Positions 23,758-33,021 of a stretch of 64,000 nt of DNA are shown here, piece by piece (positions within the stretch are counted from its first letter, which is position 1; the number at the start of each line of letters is the position of its first letter). The notes beneath the pieces are model-generated. The model saw only the letters and a list, made by a program, of their open reading frames with translations. It had not been told where the DNA came from and ran no database searches. Both the position numbers and the translations under genes were made by a program. The DNA is from Bedellia somnulentella. Lineage: Eukaryota > Arthropoda > Insecta > Lepidoptera > Bedelliidae. The stretch spans positions 8,742,001 to 8,806,000 of the forward strand of contig OY755171.1 of NCBI GenBank assembly GCA_963576735.1, in the 5' to 3' direction.

Positions 23758-24707
23758 AACATACTGAATAGATACACAGTTACCATCTGAAAAGTTTGGC
23801 TGCAACATCAAGGCATAAGGTGTGAGTGAATGAAAGCAAAACGTGCCTAGTTTTTAACTCAGTGATCGCGTTGTGAAAGATTTATACTCTATTATTTTAA
23901 TATACTGACCAAATGGTATAAAATAATGTATCATTTAGAAATAAATACAGCCTCTGCTGCCTCGTTTTATACTTACAGCGTTAACAATATGTCTGTGTTC
24001 CAATATGTCTGTATCCATATTTTGGTACTTATCCAAGTTCCCAACTTCCAAACATGATTAAAAATACATTATATGAACTGACCAAAGTGTGATAAATATA
24101 AAACGACAAATAAAAGGGATAATTCAAATTACTTTGCATGATTCTGCACAATTAAGTGAACGCTACCAGAAATTTTGAAACAGTGTGCATTACTCATTCA
24201 CGGGGGAAACCTTATATTTAAAATGATGACTCAGCAAAAGTACCCTTTTTATTCGGAATCATATAATATTTAATGAAGTGAGGAATAAATATTATGATCA
24301 TAAATATATTTGAAGGTTGGAAATTGGGAATTCATTCCTTTGAATCCCGTTGCGGTAGGAAAATGCTATGAATTTTCTATTATATTTACAAATATTTTAT
24401 TTTAATACACCCGTTTTGTGAAGATACATAAAAGCACAAAAATACACATACTGAATTTCAAAAAAGTATCACCGTACCTCTTTCTATGAGTGCTGAATTA
24501 CGCTCCGAATAAGTGACATAAAAGTTTACCTGTCGCTTTTTATCCACTACATATATTTATTTATTTATTTACATATTTATTGATGCGATAATTCGAAACA
24601 TAATATCGTATATTTTAATATCATATATAAATATTTTGTTTGTTTTAATTAGTTATACTACAGACTCGTGCGTTTCTTTAAGTGCAGGTTTGTCAATAAA
24701 GTATTAA
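23758..24707. other. AT-rich, no gene recognised
   Basis: No classified element or frame. Short runs of tta/attt repeats near 24555. Confidence 0.4.
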
Positions 24708-24830
24708 GCAACCGTGATAGCTCAGTGGGTAGAACACCGCTAATAGTGCAGACGATAAGGGTTCAAATTCCGGGTCGGGCCTACACCAGTTTGTCTTATA
24801 AAGTCATGTATGTGGTTAATGTCTGGTTAC
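24708..24830 (+). repeat. SINE family A, head only
   Basis: gcaaccgtgatagctcagtg (A-box region) and gggttcaaattccgggtcgg (B box), then the sequence diverges. The complete 5' head lets the start of family A be placed at caaccgtgatag. Confidence 0.8.
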
Positions 24831-25092
24831 TACCCTGTACCTTATCTATTCCTACTACTTCCTTGTTGAAAATTACTTTAATAAGTATGTTTTTATGAGT
24901 GTAACTAGAATTAAGTTATATATTAGAAGTAGTGTTAAGCTACATCTATGACTTTACAGTTTATCAAAGCCGCTTAATGAAATATATACTGGATATTATT
25001 TATTTTAAACAATATCATAAAAAAAGTATTAGGCATAAAAAATAATCCTCGTCATTATCTGTATTGATATTCTACAAATTTGCTTTAGATAA

Positions 25093-25338
25093 CTGTGTAG
25101 TGCCGGCTTAGAATAACACTACCCCATTTCTTCCGGTGGGTGTACGTAAGAGGCGACTAACGGTATTGGGGCTTTTAAGAGATTTTTGGGCGATGCGGTT
25201 GGAGACCCTTCACCAACAACCTTTATTTCACCGTCTTTTCCCCACGCAACTTCCAAAAGTGGCTGAGGAATTTTTAATTCCCTAGCTCTGGCTACCCCTT
25301 CCAGGGCTTTATACCCGTGAGTATATGTATGTATGTAT
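25093..25338 (+). repeat. SINE family B, full length
   Basis: ctgtgtagtgccggcttaga to a gagtatatgtatgtatgtat tail. The 3' hairpin region is gctaccccttccagggcttt. Confidence 0.92.
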
Positions 25339-25497
25339 AAATCTAAATACACAAACATGTAACAACTGTAACAAGTAAAGGGTTTTACGTATCAAATATT
25401 AATTAACTAATAACATTCAACTACGTCGCGTTTAATCAACATCATTTCACACGCCAATGATCAAAGACTAGTCGAGACAAGATCACCATTACAATAG

Positions 25498-25758
25498 TCA
25501 ACTTGTGTGAAAACAAAGGCTTCCAAAAGCAGAAGCGTGACTATATTTGTACAAATTGACATTGGAGTTCAGATGTCGAAAGGCAGGAGAGTGCTTTGCC
25601 GTGCCTCGACGTTCCTTTGTCCAGGACGTTCTGTCAACGAGTGTACAAACAAATGCACTGATTCTATGGATACAGTCGGAATCAAAACATGTTTTGCATC
25701 CACGTGAAAGACAATGTTCAAAGGTAAAAGAATATTTTCCTTGCAAATGATTGCTCAC
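25498..25758. other. GC-richer patch open on both strands, unassigned
   Basis: Three overlapping frames of 66-86 codons are open: two on the plus strand and one on the minus strand covering 25498-25758. The surrounding DNA is AT-rich. The minus frame includes CKTCFDSDCIHRISAFVC, the plus frame CRASTFLCPGRSVNECTNKC. No known domain is recognised and no clear splice pair was found. It could be a captured exon or an unclassified transposon piece. Confidence 0.3.
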
Positions 25759-26296
25759 TACATGTATAGCTTCTTAGGAGATCAAAGTCGTACCATGTTG
25801 TGAGTAATGGAGAGAAAAGGGAGTACAGGTTTTCTTGTCACTTCAAGTAAGCAATAAAAAATATAGGGCCAATGCAATACGGCTTACGTACCTAAAGCTC
25901 CACACGATTTTACCACCGCACGTTTAGATTAACTAAACAATAACATTTACTAAAGTACAAAATTATTATGTTTTTTTATTTGTGTATTTTATAAATTTTA
26001 TTGTCTAGATTAGGTGCGGAACCTTTGGTACATATTGTAATTATAAATAATAACTTATGTTATTTGAGGTTTATTATAATCTTACTTAATTGTTATTTAT
26101 CAGCAACCGTGATAGCCCAGTGGGTAGGACACTCGGTTATCCTGCAAACGACTAGTGTTCAAATCCTGGGTCGGGCCTACACCAATTTGTCTTTTCTAAA
26201 GACATATGTGTGGTTCATTTATCATGGTAGTTAACGGTGAGGGAAAACATCGTGAGGAAACCCACATGGCTGAGTTGTACTAAGTCATGTGACAGT

Positions 26297-27388
26297 TAGG
26301 GTGTGCAATCTTGCAGCAAAATCCCAATCTCGGTATTTGCAAGATTCCAGGGACTAATCTTGCAAGATCTCGGTATTTTGCGAGATCTCGCAAACTACTA
26401 GTTATTTTGAAAATATCTTCTTAAAATCATAAAATATTTAAAGTACTATCTGCCAACTGGTTTCGGATATTGCGAGCCATATACCCAGTAGCAGACAAAG
26501 CCCGTTCAGCCTCAACACTTGATGGTACCACTGATGACAAGCATTTGTACACCAGCTGCAAACGCTGCTCTTTAGCCCCGCCTGATTCAAAGAAGATATT
26601 TTTAATAATTTTATAAAATTATTCGAATCTCAAGAAATCCGCATAAAATGACTTCATCATCACTTTTGATGTGTGTAATTTCCAATTCTTCATCTAAAGA
26701 AAGACTTGTGCTTGCAACTGTTGATAGAGGCATGCTCCCCTCACCATCGTCAATAAAAGCTATATCTGTAGGCATAATCGTTCAATCAGCTTTTAAATTT
26801 CTTTACATGAGCCACCTAAAATCCTCATCATATTGGGCAGAATCTCTTAAATAAAATAAAGCTGTCATATTTTTTCGCCGCTCACGGGTGCGAGTCTTCA
26901 TAGCATCAGCCAGCTTTTGTGTTATTGGCGTTGTAAGGTTTTCCAACTTTCTACCATGAAGCGCAAAGTATTTCAGCGGTGATAAAATCTGAATCTCTAC
27001 GACACAATAGTTCAACTGCCAATTAGATCCAAACTGTCGACCGAAGCCTCATATTCTTCTAAGAAAGCATAATTGGAGTGCGTGCCAAGATTGTCATTTA
27101 TTAAATCCTTGCTAACTAAAGTCTTAATTTGTTAAATCTGGAAATCCTATCTGCGAGACTGACCCAGCGAGTTTTACAGTCGAGCACTAACTGCATGTTT
27201 TTGCCAAACTCTTACTGAGACTCTGAGCTGACCGTGGAAATGCAATGCTAGAATGGACAATGTATACGTTGCCTAATCTTGCAAATCTTGCGAGATCTCG
27301 CATGATTTTGGGTGCAAGATTGATCTTGCAAAATAAGTGCAAGATCTCGGTATTTCGAGATCTCGTAATACCGAGATTGCACTCCCTA
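26297..27388 (-). mobile_element. hAT DNA transposon remnant, 1092 bp
   Basis: Flanked by the 8-bp target duplication gtgacagt (26289-26296 and 27389-27396), the hAT hallmark. Terminal inverted repeats begin tagggtgtgcaatct and, at the far end, tagggagtgcaatct. Subterminal regions are full of repeated cttgcaagatctcgg-type motifs. Minus-strand transposase fragments remain inside. Confidence 0.92.
26440..27015 (-). pseudogene. hAT transposase fragments
   Basis: Minus-strand pieces of the transposase. The first (26803-27015) includes LADAMKTRTRERRKNMTAL and YDEDFRWLM, wording I associate with insect hAT transposases. The second, nearer 26480-26570, reads VVPSSVEAERALSATGYMAR, the conserved core of the hAT C-terminal dimerisation region (ER-SA-G pattern). 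Frames are interrupted and the N-terminal BED finger and DDE core are not seen, so it is non-functional. A full-length hAT transposase is usually 600-700 residues. Confidence 0.8.
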
Positions 27389-27566
27389 GTGACAGTGTAT
27401 TCGTACAAAACGGCAATAGGCCTGCCCCCTATCACGTGAGTACACTGTCCATGCAAAACTTGGGTACTCTGAACACCAGGTGACAAAGTCACGTGATGTT
27501 CAGAAGTATTAGTACCTCTGCCAACACCTTCGGGGATATTCGGCGTGAACGTTTATGTTTATGTTA

Positions 27567-28094
27567 TATTAATTGTTATTATGACTGACGTTTCATATTC
27601 ACTTTATAAAAATGCAGAATTTCCCCCTTACTTTATAACCAGAAAGGCTACAAAATGAATCCTTAAATTTTTTATCCGAAATGTTTAAATCCAAAATGCT
27701 TCTCAGGTTATATTTAGCTTAAGTTTATAGAGATATATTTTAAAAATATAACATTATAATGGAATTTATTTTGTAGTGAAGTGTACAGAGAAGAATTCTT
27801 ATACAATTGTGCGTTTCAGCTGCAAAATGTGCTAAGATTTTGAGCTCCAGATGTCAAGACGAGGAGCGACATTCTTGAATTTGAATGCTAACAACTTCAC
27901 AAAATAAAATACTATGAGTTATTCTGTGAGGATTTAAATATAGTAGTTTTGAAAATCCTTTTCATGAAAATCTTAGAGAATATATACATTTACTTGAATG
28001 AAGCAAAATAAATCTTAAGCATCTTACATACTTTGAAGAAGTAACAACCATGATATGCAGTGGAGAGAACACACGCCTATCATTCAGAGAGGCT
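27567..28094. other. AT-rich, no gene recognised
   Basis: No feature recognised. Confidence 0.4.
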
Positions 28095-28268
28095 TGGGAA
28101 ATCCCGAGTGAGGCCCTACACCAATGTATCTTTCCTAAAATCATATGTGTGATTAATTTATCATGGTTCTTAAATGTGAGGGAAATATTATAAGAAAACC
28201 CACATGCCTAAGTTTTTACTTATTAGTACCTGAGCCAACCCTTCGGAGACATATGGCGTGAGCGTGTG
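28095..28268 (+). repeat. SINE family A, deleted version
   Basis: gccctacaccaatgtatctt, diverged central domain, then gccaacccttcggagacata and ggcgtgagcg. The segment between central domain and 3' module is lost. Confidence 0.65.
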
Positions 28269-28325
28269 AATATTAGGATTTTTGTATTTTGGTCATTTAA
28301 TTGTGAAACGTTACGAATAGCATTT

Positions 28326-28499
28326 GACGTCTGTGGTCCAGTAAATAGGTGTCTAAATTCTGGCAGGAGTTTACGTATTTGATTCCCGCTGACAGACTCC
28401 AACATTAATTTCTTTTATTTCTTAGCCATGGCTGTGGTTAATATGTTATTAGTTTTACCGAACCGAACTAACGGCGTGAGTATATGCATGTATGTATGT
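28326..28499 (+). repeat. tRNA-like head joined to LINE-L-type 3' end
   Basis: Starts with a decayed tRNA-like part (tgtggtccagtaaataggtg; B-box-like gtatttgattcccgctgaca) resembling SINE C. It ends ccgaactaacggcgtgagta plus a gcatgtatgtatg tail, which is the LINE L end. It may be a further SINE family using the L 3' module. Confidence 0.5.
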
Positions 28500-28789
28500 T
28501 CTTTACCTGATAATTTTAGATACTAAATGGAAGAAAGTTGTGATTATTTATTTTATCGATTTTTTATTTTACATTAGTATTTATTTACTCGTAACTTTGC
28601 AGATTAGAGCATGCAAAACAACCCCATCACGAACTATCTCTATGAGTGCTCTATAGGATGGGTCAAATCTTCGATTAAAAGCGGCTGATTCTTTGATTTC
28701 TTGCATCGTTACACTTCTTAGTATATTTTATGTTTCAGTCAAAGGTTTCTTGCTATAAACACATTTATGGTTTATTAAATATTTATTTT

Positions 28790-29000
28790 ACATATCCTCA
28801 CGGCTATCAAAGCCCTAGAAGGCGTAGCAAGAGCTTCAGAATAAGAAATTTCTTCAGCCACTTTAGATAGTAAACAAAGGTTGTTGGTGGTGGGTCCGCA
28901 TCGCCCAAATATTTCTTCAAAAGCCCCAATACCCATATCGTTTTACAAACACCCACGGTTGGAAATAGGGTTATGCTATTCTAAGCCAAAAATATACAGC
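28790..29000 (-). repeat. SINE family B, diverged full length
   Basis: acatatcctcacggctatca through ttggtggtgggtccgcatcg to ctattctaagccaaaaatat at the 5' side. Confidence 0.75.
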
Positions 29001-29171
29001 AATATTAATCTTAATAATTGAAATGTTCATAAAAACTATATTAAACGCATTAAAGACAGTCAAACGATAACAATTGCCATTCGTAGCTGAGCGAATTCCA
29101 TCACAGATATCACATCAGACCCCTCTGATGCAATTGAGCTGAAAAAGGGTATGAGACCTTGCAAACCTCAT

Positions 29172-29294
29172 TTAGGACCCTATCAGACCTCCCAGTAACA
29201 TCTCAGCCAATTTATAACTCGAGAGGGCAATTACTGACGATTCCGTCCCTCGAACATCATTTAGGGGAATTATTACGCGAGGAGTGTTGACGGC
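29172..29294 (-). CDS. Candidate terminal exon, 40 codons
   Basis: On the minus strand a strong acceptor (tgactctcgatcacccttag) precedes an open frame of 40 codons and a TAA. The peptide holds TPRVIIPLNDVRGTESSV and SSYKLAEMLLGGL. Its position on the same strand, downstream of the Gfo/Idh relics at 30.4-31.9 kb, makes it a possible last exon of that gene. SSxxxLAE could be a worn C-terminal helix of that family. That link is inference; the splice signal and frame are what is seen. Confidence 0.3.
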   Translation of the reverse strand, partial: AVNTPRVIIPLNDVRGTESSVIALSSYKLAEMLLGGLIGS

Positions 29295-29559
29295 CTAAGG
29301 GTGATCGAGAGTCAGTAAACACAGCAGTGAATAGTATAGTTTATGTATTCAAGTATTTGCATATTTATCACCAATAAAAGTTGAAGCGTTGAGGTGAATA
29401 TTTTAATATTGATGAGGCGTAATTGTTTCGTTTATAAATGAGGTTAAAATTGATTTAGGTTTTATAACTTGTAGTGGTTCGATTTGTTAAACAAATAATA
29501 ATTTTCTACGAAAAAAAAGTATTTGTTTTAGTAACTGTTAATTGGTTATGTTTTTAATC

Positions 29560-29680
29560 ACAGCAACCGCGATAGCTCACTGTATATATAACTACCCCCG
29601 ATCATGCAGAGTGGTATGGGTTCAAATCCCAAGTCGGGCCTATACCAATATGTTAACTAAAGTCATTGTTAATAAAAATT
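29560..29680 (+). repeat. SINE family A, head
   Basis: cagcaaccgcgatagctcac, then gggttcaaatcccaagtcgg and cctataccaat. Truncated afterwards. Confidence 0.75.
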
Positions 29681-29947
29681 AGTATATAACTATGACTTAC
29701 GTTGCACAATATCGAGAAAATGCTCCATTTCGTGTTAATAAGCCAGGTTGAATCGTGACGGAAAAAAGTAGTAAATAGGAGTTTGTTTATTGTTTATGGT
29801 CAATATATACAATAATGAGTTTCAGGAAATAGATCTGTTCGCGGAAACTAAACTATCATTACTAAAAAAGGTTAAAACGGTGTTACTTAAGGAAACTACT
29901 TGATAAATATTATGTATAAGTCCAATACAATAAATTTCATGCCCATT

Positions 29948-30016
29948 AAAGTTCTAACACACATAATCACACACACACACTCTCACACAAACACAAACAC
30001 ACATGAAACACACATT
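29948..30016. repeat. CA-rich microsatellite
   Basis: Imperfect (ac)n with cacacacacacactctcaca and related units. The 77-codon frame across it is low-complexity and not called. Confidence 0.9.
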
Positions 30017-30431
30017 TACAGAAAAATAATTATATTTTATTTGTCCATACATATTTCTGTTACAAATAAATGCTCAGTTTATTTAATGAAATTTGTGAAA
30101 CATATGATTGGCACGATAAATTGTTATATTTAAAAATGCTTGTTAATAAATTAAGTGCTGTTTGTTTTACTCAATAATAAATAAATTGCATCACGACCGA
30201 CAAGTTCTTCAGTTGAGTGACATGGTCTCTCATTTTCCACTTATACCATGCCTGAAAGGTAAAACGATTCGAAACCAAATAGTGAGTCATAAATAAATAT
30301 GTCGTTTTTAGAAATTCCATAAAAACCAGTAAATTTCTTTATGTCGATATATAAAGTGAATAAATCTAGTGTATGATGATTATCAATAAGCTTGCATTAT
30401 TACGACAAAAACATTTGAGATTTTAGAAACA

Positions 30432-30705
30432 TCGCCTTAGTTTCCGAAAACTTCCAACCGCTGATCATAACCGTAGTCACTAAAGCGGCTTACCCCTCAG
30501 AACTAAAGCCCCAGAAGGGTAAGTCAAGAGATAAGCCACAGTATCAAAATCATCGATAGCCTTTATTTCGGGAATGAGTGCTGTTGCCGTAGCCTGAACT
30601 TTGATTGGTAGCTCACCGAGCACCCAGCAGACCATATCAAAATTGTGTACGAGACAGTCGTGAAATATGCCACCATAATGCCACCGAAAAACGCGAAGAT
30701 AATAC
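30432..30705 (-). pseudogene. Gfo/Idh/MocA oxidoreductase (inositol 2-dehydrogenase-like), broken exon
   Basis: The minus strand reads GGIFHDCLVHNFDMVCW, then VLGELPIKVQATATALIPE, IDDFDTVAYLLTYPSG and, after a frameshift, YGYDQRLEVFGN followed by a stop. GGxxxDxxxHxxD is the catalytic segment of inositol 2-dehydrogenases, where the Asp and the His four residues later act with an upstream Lys. DFDTVA and YGYDQRxEVFG are C-terminal-domain hallmarks. The family uses NAD(P) to oxidise inositols or related sugars in the cytosol. At least one frameshift and an in-frame TAA make this copy non-functional. It sits downstream, on the same strand, of an N-terminal exon relic at 31723-31857. An R4-like LINE lies between them. 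Confidence 0.75.
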
Positions 30706-30837
30706 CCATTTAATTATAATTGTACGGCAAGTATATATTTAAAGTGATGATAATTTATAAATTTGAAGTGTAAAAGTCTCATTATCCGTCATTTTATGTA
30801 TCAATTTATATTTATATATCAATATATATTATCAACA

Positions 30838-30983
30838 GAGCAGCCCCCCTAGCATATGCGTGTGAGATCCAGTATGTCACGTGACAAGTGAAACACTGAC
30901 AGATTATTATATCAAATCTGTAAGAATCTTACGTCTCATAGGACATACTCGCTCTCACGCGCCTTATGCTAAAGGGGTTGTTC
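30838..30983. mobile_element. Short MITE, 146 bp, imperfect TIRs
   Basis: Left end gagcagcccccctagcatat and inverted right end gaacaacccctttagcataa pair over roughly 45 bp, including gcgtgagag and agtatgtc. The interior is too short to code. No target duplication is clear. Confidence 0.65.
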
Positions 30984-31034
30984 ACGTTTTTTATGACAAA
31001 AATAAATTTATTTAATAATATATAGGAATAATAG

Positions 31035-31464
31035 CCTCCCTGCATTGGCTGCGTTTTGGGGACCTCATTGGGGAAACCGAAGTTTTTGTCTGTGCAATAC
31101 AGAATCGAGTTATCAAGACGCGGATCTATTGGAAATACATCCTAAAGGACGGTGCCACAGACAGACGTCTGTCGAGCATGTGGCCGTCCCGGAAAGTCAC
31201 TTAGTCATGTTATTCCCGGTTGTTCAGCTCTTGCTAACACTGAGTACTTGCACAGACACAACAAAGCAGCCAAAATCCTACATCAGGAGCTCGCTCTGAA
31301 ATACGAACTCTTGCTGCCGTATTACTAGTATAGGTACAGGACTATTCTAGCGAATAAGCTTGATATCGTGGTATGGGATCGGTCGCAGTCGAGGGTGTTT
31401 CTAGTGGATGTCACGATCCCACATGACAAGGGTCTCGTGAAAACCGATACCGAGAAGCGTCGGA
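31035..31464 (+). pseudogene. R4/Dong-like LINE C-terminal fragment
   Basis: Degenerate plus-strand copy of the element at 45775-46738. It codes pieces of a zinc-knuckle region and a restriction-like endonuclease (translation includes LHWLR, AIQNRVIKTR and KYILKDGATD), with many frameshifts. About 75 bp before ggactattctagcgaataag are deleted relative to the other copy. It lies between two exon relics of the Gfo/Idh gene. Confidence 0.8.
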
Positions 31465-31722
31465 ACTCTATAAAAACAAGATTTACGTTTGATATAATTT
31501 GGATAATTTTATTAGCAGCTTTTTGGACGTTATAAAAGACATGTATTATTAATTGATTAATTGTTAATTTAAAACTTCTTAGCAAATTGTAAAACATGAT
31601 AGCTAAATTATTTAAGAAATGAAAGAAAAGGTTTATATAGGCAGACACATATGCTGCTATTCAATAGATTTTGTATTATAAAAGCGTGAAACTACGTTAA
31701 TCCGTGAACTAAATATACTTAC

Positions 31723-31857
31723 TCCTTATCTTGGTACACTTTATCAGCTTCTTTAGACGTGAGAAAAATAACGTCATCTACAAGGCCCCTGTATATTTTC
31801 CATTGTTCTTTATCGGAACTATTATCAACAATGTATTTCAATATATTGTGACGTAAC
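31723..31857 (-). pseudogene. Gfo/Idh-like dehydrogenase, N-terminal exon relic
   Basis: Minus strand reads ILKYIVDNSSDKEQWKIYRG then VDDVIFLTSKEADKVYQDKE, directly followed by a perfect donor gtaagtata. KYIVDN is the second Rossmann strand that ends in an acidic residue. TSKEADKVYQDKE is the segment before the strand that leads to the TP.H loop of the family. The exon start is cut near 31857 by a LINE 3' end on the opposite strand. The expected next exon (TPTxxH and EKP motifs) was not found before 30705, where an R4 fragment sits. The exon itself has no stop. Confidence 0.6.
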
Positions 31858-32120
31858 GCAGTCAAAAAAGGAGCGGAAATGTTTGAATGTTACCGTCTTG
31901 AGGAACTTGACGCCAAACGCCTCGCTCGAAAGACACGCCCCAAGGTCTCCTACAACTACACTACCAATGCAAGCGGTCAGTTGGAGTGCAGCATATGCAG
32001 CCGCACGTTTAAGACGAAATTCGGCTGCGCAAGTCACCTCCGAGCACACGCCAGGAACTGACAGGATGTCGCCGTCGACGGATACGTCGTGGAGGACATC
32101 ATCATCATCATCATCATTTC
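31848..32120 (+). mobile_element. LINE 3' end with zinc-finger-like C-terminus
   Basis: Open frame with AVKKGAEMFE, LEELDAKRLARK and then CSICSRTFKTKFGCASHLRA before a stop at 32059-32061. This C-x2-C...H-x3-H motif is the finger that ends the ORF of several insect LINEs, after a WRxAVKxGAxxFE segment. The W is here replaced by a stop (tga). A catcatcatcat tail (32096-32117) closes the element. Everything upstream in the LINE is missing. Confidence 0.7.
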
Positions 32121-32288
32121 AATACAACTTGTGGATTCCTCACAATATTTCTAAGATGGATGGAACCAATACACCCCAAGCCATACATAGCCCCGACCAC
32201 AGGTGACGCCTGACATTTCGTTTTAAGGTTAGTATTAACATCGTTGTAGAATCTGAATTTTTATGAACTAAAAGCGCAATACATATTA

Positions 32289-32398
32289 AGCCCGCCGGGC
32301 CGCCGGCTTTTAGTCGGCAGTCTAGTTTTTGTACATAGGTTTTTTTTATAAAAGCCGCCGGGTTGTGTCGCCAGTAATTATCGGCGGCCCGGCGGGCT
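32289..32398. repeat. GC-rich inverted-repeat element, 110 bp
   Basis: Perfect 17-bp inverted ends, agcccgccgggccgccg at 32289-32305 and its complement at 32382-32398, around an AT-rich core with a partial second pair (aaaagccgccggg). Extremely GC-rich ends in AT-rich DNA. Could be a small MITE or a structured RNA; no coding. Confidence 0.8.
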
Positions 32399-32776
32399 CT
32401 GTTGTGCTAAACACTCACTCAAACTAGAGTGAAGATCAAATTTTTCCCCATAGACAAAAATGTGTCTTATCACATTGACCAGAGAAAACCAATTACTAAT
32501 TTCAACCTTAAACATCATTTCCAAACTTATTTTACCAAATCATAGAAACCAAAACAGTATCATGCCTTCGGGATAGTAGCCAGTTTTTTTTGTTTTATTA
32601 AAATTGAACTATAGGTAGTCCATTTTAATAATAAGGTATTGGGTAATTGTCTGTAAGTAGATCAGTAATTGTGTTCAATGAATTAAAATTTACGATGGAA
32701 TAAGTTTTAGGCCAAATCACAAAGACTAATTATTGTGAAAACATAGCGGTAATTGAACTTTAATTATTATTTCAGA
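32399..32776. other. No gene recognised
   Basis: AT-rich. Searched for a first exon of the Gfo/Idh relic on the minus strand; none was recognised. Confidence 0.35.
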
Positions 32777-33021
32777 TATTTACATGAGGGGGTAGGCAGA
32801 GACTATCGATCGCCACTTTGTACGATCCTGGCAAACTTCTCTGGCTTCGTTTACATCCTATATTTCATATATAATCAATCTTTTCATACATGCTCTTTTA
32901 TTCTTCATACTGCAGACACCTGCCTTTTTGAGCACATTTTCTATTTGATCCAAATGTGTCCTCCGAGGTCGTCCTCTACTAACATTACCTTCCACATACA
33001 TACATACATATTCTCACGCCG

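Larger units (their letters stand above)
26102..27566 (+). repeat. SINE family A split by hAT insertion
   Basis: The left part (26102-26296) carries head and central domain. The right part (27389-27566) carries cgtacaaaacggcaataggc to the 3' module and tail. The two halves join seamlessly if the 1092-bp hAT element and one copy of gtgacagt are removed. Confidence 0.92.

Noticed and set aside
30213..30258. 46-nt possible exon (ttcttcag ... gaaag, gtaaaa)
   Set aside because: Open and with a decent acceptor, but AT-rich surroundings and no partner exon. Equally likely by chance.
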